DNA of 64,000 bases, from assembly GCA_013339895.1 (NCBI GenBank), contig JABACO010000009.1, forward strand, positions 8,003,118 to 8,067,117, read 5' to 3'. Shown here piece after piece: positions 1-11,179 of the stretch (position 1 is the first letter of the stretch; every line of letters begins with the position of its first letter). Position numbers and translations under genes: made by a program. Source of the DNA: Ephydatia muelleri (Eukaryota; Porifera; Demospongiae; Spongillida; Spongillidae). The notes under the pieces were generated by a model. It searched no databases and had not been told where the DNA came from. It saw nothing but the letters and a program-made list of their open reading frames with translations.

Positions 1-140
1 GCTATGAATAATTGTAGCCCGTGGATTCATGAAATATACCAGGAGATATTTGAAATATGCACTGACCTTGGTATAATGGTGGTAAATGCAAAATATGCGC
101 AGAAATATACAGTAGCGTATACTAGGTTTTTTGCACAGTG
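1..140. other. Left flank, no gene seen
   Basis: AT-rich sequence outside the foldback element. I see no coding potential or repeat here. Confidence 0.5.
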
Positions 141-489
141 ATATTGACCACAAATTAGGTTCAATTCAATATTCAACTTGTTAAAATTCGCTACACAATA
201 GCCGTTATTTCATTCTGCCGTAAAAATGAGTTAACCAAATAACCATCAATTTTGCTGTCTACTCGTTGAATAACGAAAAATGAAAAATGGTTTGGAATCG
301 AAACTCGTGCGCGGAACGGGGGGGTCATTCCTGGAATGCGACGTGAGTCCAGGCCCGAAACAACGGGAGGCGTGTCCAGAATAGTTTCTTCCCTCGGCAG
401 CGCTTCCAACGAATGAATGCCTCAGCGGAGCAGTACATATGTAAGTATGAAAAATCTACGTTCAGCTCGGATCATAACACTTAATTGTG

Positions 490-493
<4 letters not shown>

Positions 494-543
<50 letters not shown>

Positions 544-560
544 TGTACTTGTGTGTATGC

Positions 561-611
<51 letters not shown>

Positions 612-628
612 TGTACTTGTGTGTATGC

Positions 629-708
<80 letters not shown>
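494..708 (+). repeat. (TG)n microsatellite
   Basis: Nearly pure TG dinucleotide run of about 215 bp. A repeated interruption (gggtgtgtacttgtgtgtatg) appears at about 539 and 607, so the tract itself holds a duplicated block of about 68 bp. Confidence 0.95.
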
Positions 709-709
<1 letters not shown>

Positions 710-1032
710 AGTCTTGGTAGTTGGGCGTAGCCCGATCTTCGTGTCTTCGTGTTTACTTGTTGGACTCCAATACCGTTATACGCTACACACGCAAACACTG
801 TGCGTGGCCCGGCACGGCGTGGGTCGATCTCTGTGTCTGTGTGTGTGCATGTGCGTGTGCACGTGTGTGTGTGCGTGCGTGTGTGTGTGTGTGTGTGCTA
901 CGAGTGCGCGTTCATGTGATCGGTGTGACGGAAGCAGTGGTGATGATATAGAGGTTGTTTGTGATTATGGTAAAAATACGAATGTCGGTATGTTGTATGA
1001 TACTAGAGTATAGTTGCCCCTCCTCTACCCCC

Positions 1033-1033
<1 letters not shown>

Positions 1034-1082
<49 letters not shown>
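1034..1082 (+). repeat. Poly-C run (49 C)
   Basis: An uninterrupted C homopolymer. Other long C or G runs in the window lie at about 3043-3060, 35766-35789, 44443-44463, 50290-50305 and 55041-55062. Their lengths are likely to be unreliable in an assembly. Confidence 0.95.
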
Positions 1083-1964
1083 TTGGTAAAACTGATTCCC
1101 TGCAGGCCACTATAGCCAGTTTTGACCTCCAACGGATAAGACTGCTCTTAACCGTGCCAAATATATAATGTTAAGGAAGGGGACCAAGGGGCCTGGTTTG
1201 GACAACTCGCTGAGCTAGGGGACGTTTTGCTGATTGTGCAATTTTTACCATAATAAATGTATTGATTCAGTTTTGCATCATTGACACCAATATAGAATTA
1301 ATTAAATCAGGCAAAGCCCTGCCTTTGATTATGGTATTGTCCCCCACTTGATATGCCTGTCCCCCCACTGTCCATTTCATGGCTGGTCTAATTGACGTTG
1401 TTGATCCATTCCTTTGGTAAGATTTTATCATCTGTATGAGTATATATATATGCAAGTACATTTGTGTCTCTGTTGTATTTCTGTGTGATTGTGTGTTTGT
1501 GTGTGTGCATGTGTGTGTGTGTGTTTGTGCATGTGTGTTGGGTGAATGTGTGCGTTAATAGCAGTTTAGTGCTTTTATGGGAATGTGGTTAGTTAATTTA
1601 AATTATTTATTGATCTGTTCACTTTTCTTCTTCTATAAGGTGGGTCACGTGCTGATGTCATTATCACCTCTTTGGGCACATGAATACTCACTGGGGGCAC
1701 GTGGTCCCCTTGCATCAATTCTCTGAGGATGGCAAGGAGATTGCAGAGGCAGAGAACTGGGAATCAACTGTGAAAGACAATAGAGTAAGGACTTGAGGTA
1801 ATGATTCAAATTTCTTCCTCATATCATCTGTCCCATGTACCTTTACTTCCATCACCTCTCCCCCAGAGCTCTATCCCTCACTCTCTCCCTACCTCTCTCC
1901 CTCCATGTCTCATTCACCCTATTACTCACCAACCTTTTCCACAGTAATCAGCTCTCCATCTGTC

Positions 1965-3382
1965 ATGCCCCACCTCCTGGCCTCAACACCTCCCAAGAAC
2001 AGTTGCACTACCTGGCCCACCAGAAGGATGTGGCTTCCATTAGTGGCCTGCTCCAGTTAAGGCACAGGCTCAGTTGCTGGTCTCCTGGAACTTTTGGGCA
2101 TTAGTAGTTTTGCCTACTTTGATTAGTTCTTTTGAAATTAATCATGAATGAATTGAAGAGTAATGATCTATATACAATCAGAATTTCTTCCTACATGTAT
2201 TTCAACTGATACAACTATTCATGGTTCCCTGATTGTGGAAAACCATAAACACTCTTATTGGGCACAGTAGTTTTTATCTACTGAGGATTCTTCACCTCTG
2301 ATTGAAGGCATATGACGATACATATGCCATCTTTGAGGAGGCAGAGGTCAGGTGGTATGAATGAGGAAGATCACCATTACACCATGATAAATGTTTTTAA
2401 TTGAATATTATAAGCATCAATTCATCACTGCCAAGACAGTAAGTACAATAGACCAAGTTTCAAATAGCAAGAGCTTCTGTCAGACAAATATACAGTTTCA
2501 CAGATTCTATAAATGGATTACAATTATTATTGCTGATAGCATGAAATACCGTGGATAAGTCTGGATATTGTTGGTGGAATTGACGATTGCGCTCAGCAAT
2601 CAATCCATCCCTTCCAGCCAGTGGATCATTCCCAAAATGACTTTCTAGGGTTAAATGGCCACCCATGTCCACTAATTGAGATGTTGCGATATGAGCATCA
2701 GGGATAATTTCCGATGGCAGCCTCCTTGTTCTAGCATTTGCCATTCGTTCATTTGCAATGCCCTTTCCTGCATAAGGGGCACATTTAGGTGGTCAAGAGG
2801 TCTAGAATTATGGCAGAACAAGTTCACAAACCTGGAATATTGTGGCAGTTCCATGCACCTGTAAATAGCCTTACTCCCACTGTAGAGACATGGAGTGTGA
2901 CCCAAGATACACAATATTTGTTATTAATAGGATTTTTAATAAATGAATGTACGATAACCACATTTAGTCAAATACAAACTGCATTGTTACCCTTTTCATT
3001 GATGTCCAGGATGGTCACACTTTAATTGTCCTGGGGGAAGTTGGGGGGGGGGGGGGGGGGAGGATTTGAGCTATATAGTTGGTTGTTCAAGCCTGTGGTT
3101 ATTATGAATTAATTTGCTCATTATACCGATAATTGTGTCTTAAAGAATGGTGGCCACTTCATATCTTGTACAGAAATTTGGCTGTGTAATAGTAATAGTG
3201 TGTTCATAAATTCATTTATTAACAATCCTAAGGGGTCAAGGCAGTGAAAACATACAGCTGGATCCTTGCAAGGTCTACCTTTGCCTTATGAAGACTGGCA
3301 GCTCCCTGCTCCTGGAGCCAGTACCTTAAAAGGATCGCGCCAATGGACCCCATACCCTTTGGTAGTAGTCCAGGGTGTTATT
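1965..3382. other. Spacer of the foldback element
   Basis: Unique sequence between the arms. It contains a pair of overlapping minus-strand open frames (see 2460-2914) and a poly-G run at about 3043. No known transposase signature was found by eye. Confidence 0.5.
2460..2914 (-). pseudogene. Possible broken ORF in the foldback spacer, unrecognised
   Basis: Two minus-strand frames overlap. The upstream one (2914-2672, about 80 codons) has paired cysteines, and the downstream one (2744-2460, 94 codons) reads through a polar segment containing GNDPLAGRDGLIAERN and YPDLSTVF. The composition looks protein-like rather than low complexity. Together they may be a frameshifted remnant of the element's own protein. 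I do not recognise the family. Chance ORFs remain possible. Confidence 0.3.
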
Positions 3383-4768
3383 GACAGATGGAGAGCTGAT
3401 TACTGTGGAAACGATGTGGAGAGAAATAGGGTGAATGAGACATGGAGGGAGAGAGCTCTGGGGGAGATGTGATGGAAGTAAAGGGACATGGGACAGATGA
3501 TACGTGAATCATTACCTCAAGTCCTTACTCTATTTTCTTTCACAGTTGATTCCCAGTCCTCTGCCTCTGCAATCTCCTTGCCATCGTCACAGATGTCATT
3601 CTCACCTCTTTGAACATATGCGAGACAAGTGAACAGATCAGAAAATAATTTAAATCCACTAACCACATCCCATACAAGCACTATACTGCTACAAACCACA
3701 CATTCACCCCATACACCCCATACACATGCACAAACACACACACACATGCACACACACAAACACACATGCACACAGAAATATAACAGAGACACAAATCTAC
3801 TTGCATATATATATACAAATACAGAGGAATACTTGTTTTTGCTCTGAAGGAAGACCAGAAGTTCGAGTTTTCTACTCCCGTTCTTTGGAGTGATCACATC
3901 CTTGCCCGATTGGTACGTGTAGGCTGGCCACCTCGCGGCACCTGGCACCTTTGGCTGAAACCCTAGCCACGATGATGTCTCGTGGTGCGCTCTTATTTGG
4001 AGACGGACACCTGGATGGAAGGACATTGTGAACGGGTGACAAGGCGGAAAAGTTGACTTCGGAGTGGCCCGAAAAGAGAGGAACTTCCTCTGCGGATTAG
4101 GGCCACATAAGAGGGACATTACTTGGAAGCTGTCTTGGAGGACCATGTGGATCTTTTGTTTCTCAAACCACGGAAGTCTGACGAGGCTGGACCTTGGGAA
4201 CATTGTCCGGGAGCGCACACGAGGACTGCATTTGCTGGGTTTTGCGTAGATCGTGTACATGTATATAAGCCTTCCGTAATGTGTAGTAGTAAGTTTGCTG
4301 TACTCTCATTTAATTGACATACAGAGGATAAAATTCATTATTTTTCTTACCAATTAGAACAGTCATGAAATAGCCAGTGGGGGGACAGGCATATCAAGTG
4401 GGGGACAATACCATAATCAAAGGCAGGACTTTGCCTGATTGAATTAATTCTATAATAGTGTCAATGATGCAAAACTGTATGGTAAAAAAAGCAAAGCGTC
4501 CCCTAGCTCAGTGAGTAGTCCAAACCAGACCCCTTGGTCCATGATATAATATTCTATATTTGCCACTGTTTGGAGCAGTGAGAAGCCCAGCAGGGAATCA
4601 GTTTTACCAAGGGAGTGGGGTAGGGGAGGGGCAATTATACTCCTGGTATCATGCACACACACACAACATACCCACATTCGTATTTTTACCATAATAACCC
4701 ACACCCTCCATACTATCCATCACCCCTTCTTCCTCTTAGGCCGCACACACGAACGCGCACTCATAGCA

Positions 4769-4809
<41 letters not shown>

Positions 4810-5334
4810 ATACACACACACACACATGCACACACACACACACACTGGCACGCACAGTGTGTGCGTATATAGCGTATTGGGGTCCAACAAGGGGCTACGC
4901 CCAACTACATAGACTTACACAAAACACACGCACGCACGCACGCACACACACACACACACACACAGTATGCACACACATACGTCCACAATTCAGTGTAAGG
5001 ATCCGAGCTGAGCGTACAGTTTTCATACATACGTACTGCTGTACTGCTCCGCTTGAGGCATTCGTTCGTCGGAAGCGTATGCTGGGACACGCCTCCCGTT
5101 GTTTCGGGCCTGGACTCACGTCGCATTCCAGGAACGACCCCCCGTTCCGCGCACGAGTTCCGATTCCAAACCATTTTTCATTTTTCGATATTCAATTTTT
5201 TGGGGAAAACGAGTAGACTACAAAACTGATGGTTATTTGGTTAATTCGTTTTCACGGCAGAATGAAATAACGGCTATTGTGTAGCGAATTTTAACAAGTG
5301 GAATATTGAATCGAACCTAATTTGCGGTCAATAT
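3383..5334 (-). repeat. Right inverted arm of the foldback element
   Basis: Reverse complement of 141-1964. It differs by an extra block at about 3842-4310 and by the length and position of its CA tracts (3730-3775, 4770-4850, 4927-4965). Confidence 0.75.
3842..4310 (-). other. Block present in only one foldback arm, with an open frame
   Basis: In the left arm the sequence before the short TA run at 1440 is continuous with the block that matches 4320-4440. In the right arm about 460 bp lies between those two points. On the minus strand this block is open for about 140 codons (4260 down to about 3840) with ordinary amino-acid composition, before running into the CA-rich repeat. Either the left arm lost this block or the right arm gained it. 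No family is recognised. Confidence 0.4.
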
Positions 5335-5397
5335 TTTATTATTCTTGAATAGAAAAACAAATATTTGAAATGGCCGAAATAAACACGGACCCCAGAC
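5335..5397. other. Flank between foldback element and EGF-exon duplicate
   Basis: Short AT-rich junction with nothing recognisable. Confidence 0.4.
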
Positions 5398-5784
5398 CAC
5401 TATAGATCCCCTTTTTTTTCTTTTTTGATTTTCAGCATCAATACACAAATAACAGAGCAATGTGCAAACATACCACAGGCAGTAATGGATACATTTACAA
5501 ACTATCTACAGTATGACAAATTGTGTAATAGGACATAACTAAATCATGAGCAAAGCACTGAGATGTTTGGAGAGGAGATAACATGCTGAGGAAAAGAATT
5601 CCATAAGGAAATGATCATTCAGTGAATCAGTGGGATCAAAATGCCATGTATGTTTTATGTATGTAGATGTTAATAAATGTGTATCCTTCGTTTGCACACA
5701 GATATTAATGAATGTGTAACAGACACAAGTGAGTGCAATCAAATATGCTCTGATACAAATGGAAGCTATGTATGTGACTGCTAT
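5398..5784 (+). repeat. Segmental duplicate of 41187-41570
   Basis: About 390 bp match in direct orientation the block at 41187-41570, including the pyrimidine tract, a non-coding stretch with the word gagataacatgctgagg, and an EGF exon. The match stops abruptly inside the EGF exon at about 5784, where unrelated DNA begins. Confidence 0.85.
5702..5784 (+). pseudogene. Truncated calcium-binding EGF exon
   Basis: After a cacacag acceptor the frame reads as a cbEGF start: DINEC, then a spaced cysteine, NQIC, and the GSYVCDC core. This gives cysteines 1 to 5 of the usual six. The match to the sister exon at 41494 ends at about 5784 and the last cysteine with its splice donor is missing. This is a piece of an extracellular EGF protein and not a working exon by itself. 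No neighbouring EGF exon is seen, so it is probably a duplicated fragment later cut by an insertion. Confidence 0.75.
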
Positions 5785-5916
5785 CGTATACAATGTAGCA
5801 CGCACAGAACTAGGCAGATACGGAACCAAGTCTCCTGCTGAAGTACTGTGCAATATTCTTCTGTTTTTTATCAGCGCTTCATTGGCGCACATTACACACG
5901 ATTCTTCCATCTCGTT

Positions 5917-6112
5917 CGCAGAACCCCAAGTCAAGAAAGCGCGGTTACTAATTACATCACCCCACTGCAACCCGCACGGCGTGACAGGGGTATGAGTGAA
6001 TTTAATTAACGACCGCCCACTGGTCACACAATTCCTCCAGACCCTCTTTCCGCGTAGCGGTGATGTAATCCATCCGCAGCTGCGGTTTGAGGGTCTGGGT
6101 ACGAGACTAGGA
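5917..6112. mobile_element. Degenerate hairpin MITE
   Basis: The right half (gattacatcaccg, then gggtctgggtacgagac) resembles the clear hairpin at 43308-43438. The left half holds a weakly inverted counterpart including attacatcacc. Boundaries are approximate. Confidence 0.4.
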
Positions 6113-6119
6113 AAACCTG

Positions 6120-6460
6120 ACATGACCAAGTGTCACCTTTATGCAGCTTTGTAATTACTTAGGCAGAAGGGGGCGCTAAACCACATCATACCAAATGGTG
6201 AGGAGAGAAAAACCATATAAAGGTGACCATGCATTGCGTTACTCATGCAGCTTACTGGCCAGATCGATGCTTTGGAGCTTTATCATGCAATTAAAATTTG
6301 AGCATTGAGTACTATTTTTTTCTATAACTATAATGAATCAATTTAATGTCTTCAAAGCAGATGAGCTAGAAAAGGCATTGCTTTTACCGATACAAACCTG
6401 CCTAATGATTTTAACAGCGGTTTTGCGTATAAGACGCGGGAAATTTCGACCCATTGTTTT
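6120..6460 (-). repeat. Inverted copy of 7350-7690
   Basis: The run from accaagtgtcacctttatgc through the region around atgagctagaaaagg is the reverse complement of the segment at 7350-7690, and so also of 15930-16280. Frames within it are repeat-derived. Confidence 0.75.
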
Positions 6461-6479
6461 GGAGGGGAACAGCAGAGAT

Positions 6480-6800
6480 ACGAAAATTCCCTTGATTTTG
6501 CTGGTTAACGAGCATGAACCATGCATAAATCCAATTGCAGCAATATTAACTCTTCCACGAAACGCAGCACAATATTGCGCCGCAGCTGCTATACAAAAGC
6601 CACTTAGTTTTACTAAATCGTTGACAATTTTGTAGTCAACAGCATAATGTTTAGAGGAAAATTTTGTTGCTTGTCAAATTCGCGGGGTTGTTTACAAAGA
6701 ACGTTCCTGTATCGCGGAAACGCTACCACATAATTGACCTCGCCCGCGAGAGAGTTAATCATAGCTCGATGATAGCAGACTCGAGAATGTACAGGCCAGT
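6480..6800. repeat. Inverted partner of 8165-8340
   Basis: Contains the reverse complement of several words from 8165-8340, such as the segment near gtttacaaagaacgttcctg and caattgcagcaatattaac. It is part of a nested palindrome spanning about 6.1-8.3 kb. No gene is seen. Confidence 0.6.
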
Positions 6801-6974
6801 AAAGTGTGACTGATAGGCTTAACCAACAATGGATGGTTACTAACGAGTTGTGTCAAACATGTGTAAAGACCAGCCCTAATGTCAAGAAGTGCGCAATACA
6901 CCCCGATGCATAAAATATATATAGGCATACATATTCAGTGCGATGTGCAATAATTAACGAAGAAGTAATATTCA

Positions 6975-7063
6975 GTACACATGCTTCTCCATCAATTTGG
7001 GCTGCGTTTATTTGCAGGCTGCAAATAAACGCAGCACAAATTGATGGAGAAAAAGCACTGTAC
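6975..7063. repeat. Near-perfect loopless palindrome (89 bp)
   Basis: The arms begin and end with gtac, are centred at about 7019 on tgcaggctgca, and match almost base for base (ctccatcaatttg against caaattgatggag, gcgtttatttgcag against ctgcaaataaacgc). It sits inside the larger nested inverted repeat. Confidence 0.85.
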
Positions 7064-7069
7064 ATGCGC

Positions 7070-8100
7070 GTAGTTTTATAACCTGGGATCGACTTAATCA
7101 ACAGTGGTATACGATTAAACAAAATTAAAAAAACGCACCAATTTCTGCAACCGCTCGGATCATCAGGCAATGGCCGATTGGTTTGAGTCAGTGAAGCGCC
7201 TGGTCCCCCTACAAAAAGGAATGATCATCAAAAGGCCAGTTGTACTACATATTTCTATAAGCAGTAAAAAAATAATCCGCTCGGAGGGAATTTTCGTATC
7301 ACCGCTGTTCCCCTCCAAAACAATTGGTCGAAATTCTCCGCGTCTTACGAAAAACCGCTGTTAAATTCATTAGGCAAGTTCGTATCGGTAAAATCAATGG
7401 CCTTTTCTAACTCATCTGCTATGCAGAAATTAAATTGATTCTTATTGATAGACATTTAGTGCTCAAATTTTAATTGCATGATAAAGCTCCAAAGCATCTG
7501 GCCAGAATCTGAATTATTGTATCACAATTCTGAGCTGCAATGCATGGTCACCTTTATATGGTTTTTCTTACCTCATCATTTGGATGATGTGCATGGTTTA
7601 GCGCCCCCTTCTGCCTCCGTTGTGCTAAGTAATTACAAAGCTGCATAAAGGTGACACGTGGTCATGTTGCTGCTTGCTGTGGTTTGAAGACTATAGACAT
7701 AGATTTTATGGTTCATTGTCTGCATATTGGCTTGGTTTGTAGGGGTTGGTTATATACATATAGTTAAATGTTTGTGTTTTGCCTGTGCCCAAGTTCATGT
7801 TGCTAAACCATAGCTGTTTTGTAGTTATTGCTTTGGGGGTTCGGCTGTGCCTCCTCGAATCCTGCATGGAGCCCTGCATAATCCCCTGATTTACATGCAT
7901 GTACTGAAGACCATAATACCGGCGAATTGCATTGCATGCATGTTACAAAACCTTTTCGCTCGAACACTGATGCGCGACTCCACGGCTCAGCTCTCCATGC
8001 ATGGATCTGTACATGTTTACTATGCTGTTTCAAATCTCTCTATCTATTCTATAGAGGATCAATCCGTTACGGGACTTACCCATCGAAGGTGCTAAATAGA
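7070..8100 (+). repeat. Tandem duplication, unit 1
   Basis: This unit is repeated in the same orientation at 8525-8664 plus 15826-16745. Shared words include gtagttttataacctgg, ctgcaaccgctcggatcatc, the ccgctcggagggaatttt block and the gcctcctcgaatcctg block. It shows what the second unit looked like before the CACTA-like element entered it. Confidence 0.85.
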
Positions 8101-8524
8101 GTTTGAGCGTCCAACTCTTCCGGGTTCTGCAAATAAATGCGCAGCACAAATTGATAGAGAAGCATGTGTATCGTCGAGCAATGATTAATTCTCTTGTGGG
8201 CGAGCTGCGAGGTCAATTATGTGGTATAGCGTTTCCGCGTTACAGGAACGCTCTTTGTAAACAACCCTGCGAATTTCGCGCGCGGAAGAGTTAATATTGC
8301 TGCAATTGGATTTATGGTTCAAGCTCGTAGACCAGCGAAATCAAGCAAAAATGTTTAGCTGCATGCTTATGAAAAGCAATTACTCCCACCAATATTAATC
8401 GCTCTCGCGTTGGTTGTATACGCAAAGTAGCGATTACCTTGAGATCCAAAACGCTAGCTGCTTTGTAAACGGATATTGCACTAATTAGCTTATATGCTCA
8501 ATGTTAAATTAATTTGTATAGTGT
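8101..8524. other. Interval between the tandem units
   Basis: Repeat-derived DNA that includes the inverted partner of 6480-6800 and another copy of the ctgcaaataaa palindrome arm at 8128. No gene seen. Confidence 0.5.
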
Positions 8525-8661
8525 TTACACGTAGTTTTATAACCTGGAACGGCCAGTGCTATATACGGTTTAAACAACAAAAAAATCGTACCAATTTCTG
8601 CAACCGCTCGGATCATCAGGCAATGGGCGATTGGTTTGACTCTATGAAACATCTGGTCCTC

Positions 8662-8664
8662 TAG
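8662..8664 (+). other. Target-site duplication (TAG), left
   Basis: TAG directly precedes the CACTG terminus. The same three bases follow the other terminus at 15823-15825. Confidence 0.75.
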
Positions 8665-8850
8665 CACTGTGTAAAAAGGGTTGTTATACTCACCTGTATA
8701 ACATTGTTATACAAGTAGTTATACAGTATTTGTTATACACATTGCGTATAATTGTGTATAACTGTGTATAACGGCAGTGTGTAATAAAAAAACCAACCAC
8801 AGTGTAAATAAGGGTTGTTATACACGCCTGTATACAAGTATCTCATTTTG
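8665..8850 (+). repeat. Left terminal inverted repeat and subterminal repeats
   Basis: The 25-bp terminus at 8665-8689 is followed by about ten gttatac/gtataac words and an imperfect second terminus at 8804-8830. Confidence 0.8.
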
Positions 8851-9499
8851 TACAACTATGCTAATTACATTCTACCGATCCGCGAGGGCGTAATTCGTTG
8901 CACACAAGTTAATGCTATTGTAGCTATTAACAATTTAATGCCATCTTTCTAAATAATCATTGTACGCGTAATGACGGAATAGAATTTGGACTCCAAGCGT
9001 TTGAAAAAGCGTTAGTGAAGACGCGCGAACTGCGTTCAGACGAATCTACTTTTGCATGGACAACTTTACTTTTCTCGCTTGGTAAGGGGTTTGAACTACT
9101 TTCTTTCGTTTCTCTTTTAACATCGTATTATTTCTAGTTGCGATCGCGCGATTTGAATCGCCATTTTTTAGGCACTTCAAGGTCATTCGATCCTGTGCGT
9201 GTTTTGTGCGTTCTACTTTTCGTTATGTAAGTTTGAAGATGATGAGAACTGTTGGAAGACACTTTGGTGTGGTGAAACTCGTTCCGTTGCGCGTAAGTAG
9301 TCGTTTGGATTATAATTACGTGGTTTTGAAAGAGTGAGATACTTAAAAACTCAGTTGTGGCTCCTGTCAGTTGTTTGTGTGTGCCGTTTTCTAGATTCAA
9401 TGTACTTGTGCTTTTCTGAAGTGCATTCGATTTAGAGCACAATTTAATCTATTGTTGCCTGTGTCTGTGTCGCCTGATATGTGTGCAATGTTGCTAGTC

Positions 9500-11050
9500 T
9501 GTGTGTATCAGTGTTCAAGTAGTCTACATCAGTGTTGCTTGGTGTTTGTGCATCAGTGTTGCTTGGTGTGTATGTGTGTGTGCATCTGTGTGTGTACATC
9601 AGTGTTGCCTGGTGTGTGTACATCAGTGTAGCTTAGTGTGTAGTTTCTATGTGTGTATGTGCATCAGTGTTGCTAGGTGTGTGTACATCAGTGTTGCTAG
9701 GTGTGTGTTCATCAGTGTTGCTAGGTGTGTGTACATCAGTGTTGCTTGGTGTGTGTACATCAGTGTAGCTTAGTGTGTAGTTTCTATGTGTGTGTGTGCA
9801 TCAGTGTTGCTAGGTGTGTGTACATCAGTGTTGCTTGGTGTGTATGTCTGTGTGTGTGCATCAGTGTTGCTATGTTTGTGTGTGTGCATCAGTGTTGCTA
9901 GATGTGTGTACATCGATGTTGCTAGGTGTGTGTGCATCAGTGTTGCTAGGTGTGTGTGCAACACTGTTGCTTGGTGTGTGTACATCAGTGTTTGCTAGGT
10001 GTGTGTGCATCAGTGTTGCTAGGTGTGTGTTCATCAGTGTTGCTAGGTGCGTGTACATCAATGTTGCTAGGTGTGTGTGCATCAGTGTTGCTAGGGTGTG
10101 TGCAACACAGTTGCTTGGTGTGTGTACATCAGTGTTGCTAGGTGTGTGTTCATCACTGTTGCTAGGTGTGTGTGCATCAGTGTTGCTAGGTGTGTGTGCA
10201 TCAGTGTTGCTAGGTGTATGTACATCAGTGTTGCTTGGTGTGTGTACATCAGTGTTGCTTGGTGTGTAGTGTTGCTATGTTTGTGTGTGTGCATCAGTGT
10301 TGCTAGGTGTGTGTATATCGATGTTGCTAGGTGTGTGTGCATCAGTGTTGCTAGGTGTGTGTGCAACACTGTTGCTTGGTGTGTGTACATCAATGTTTGC
10401 TAGGTGTGTGTGCATCAGTGTTGCTAGGTGTGTGTACATCAGTGTTGCTTGGTGTGTGTACATCAGTGTTGCTTGGTGTGTAGTGTTGCTATGTTTGTGT
10501 GTGTGCATTAGTGTTGCTAGATGTGTGTATATCGATGTTGCTAGGTGTGTGTGCATCAGTGTTGCTAGGTGTGTGTGCAACACTGTTGCTTGGTGTGTGT
10601 ACATCAATGTTTGCTAGGTGTGTGTGCATCAGTGTTGCTAGGTGTGTGTACATCAGTGTTGCTAGGTGTGTGTACATCGATGTTGCTAGGTGTGTGTGCA
10701 TCAGTGTTGCTAGGTGTGTGTGCAACACTGTTGCTAGGTGTGTGTATATCAGTGTTTGCTAGGTGTGTGTGCATCAGTGTTGCTAGGTGTGTGTTCATCA
10801 GTGTTGCTAGGTGCGTGTACATCGATGTTGCTAGGTGTGTGTACATCAGTGTTGCTAGGTGTGTGTGCAACACAGTTGCTTGGTGTGTGTACATCAGTGT
10901 TGCTAGGTGTGTGTTCATCACTGTTGCTAGGTGTGTGTGTGCATCAGTGTTGCTAAGTGTGTGTACATCAGTGTTGCTAGGTGTGTGTTCATCACTGTTG
11001 CTAGGTGTGTGTGCATCACTGTTGCTAGGTGTGTGTGCATCAGTGTTGAG
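9500..11050 (+). repeat. 24-bp minisatellite, about 60 units, with higher-order structure
   Basis: Tandem 24-bp unit of the form catcagtgttgctaggtgtg plus tgtg, running for about 1.55 kb. Groups of about nine units recur with a period near 214 bp (compare starts at 10272 and 10486, both beginning gttgctatgtttgtg). Because 24 is a multiple of three, several frames on both strands stay open for up to about 200 codons with an eight-residue period. I treat these as artefacts rather than genes. Confidence 0.92.
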
Positions 11051-11105
11051 TACTACTAAGTGTATATCAGTGGCACTAGGTGGTACATGTTTGTGTTCGC
11101 ACATA

Positions 11106-11107
<2 letters not shown>

Positions 11108-11179
<72 letters not shown>
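11108..11179 (+). repeat. (TG)n microsatellite
   Basis: Pure TG run of about 72 bp directly after the 24-bp array, then a CG-containing tail. Confidence 0.95.

Larger units (their letters stand above)
141..1964 (+). repeat. Left inverted arm of the foldback element
   Basis: This arm pairs with 3383-5334 on the opposite strand. It holds a TG tract (494-708) interrupted by a repeated block with short tg-to-gc changes, a second TG-rich stretch (835-896) and a poly-C run. Predicted long frames across the TG tracts are open on both strands only because of low complexity, so they are not genes. Confidence 0.75.
141..5334. mobile_element. Foldback element with long inverted arms
   Basis: Two inverted arms of about 1.8 kb (141-1964) and 1.95 kb (3383-5334) enclose a spacer of 1.4 kb. 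Landmarks that match in reverse complement are 141-300 with 5180-5334, 1081-1260 with 4440-4640, 1260-1380 with 4380-4470, and 1740-1960 with 3383-3600. The arms contain long TG/CA tracts at equivalent places. Size and structure resemble foldback or long-TIR DNA transposons. I see no recognisable transposase, so the superfamily is open. The outer ends are set only by where the arm match stops, and no clear target duplication is visible. Confidence 0.75.

Noticed and set aside
417-1013. Long Cys/Val or His/Thr open frames over the TG tracts
   Set aside because: Open on both strands only because TG/CA repeats contain no stops; no gene signal.
6333-6635. 100-codon plus-strand ORF
   Set aside because: It lies within inverted repeat DNA that recurs with disrupted frames at 7.3 and 15.9 kb.
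7706-8095. ORFs shared with 16312-16659
   Set aside because: Similarity is due to a tandem DNA duplication; both strands are open in parts and no domain is recognisable.
9500-11050. CRISPR-like array
   Set aside because: Repeats are directly adjacent without unique spacers, in a eukaryotic transposon.
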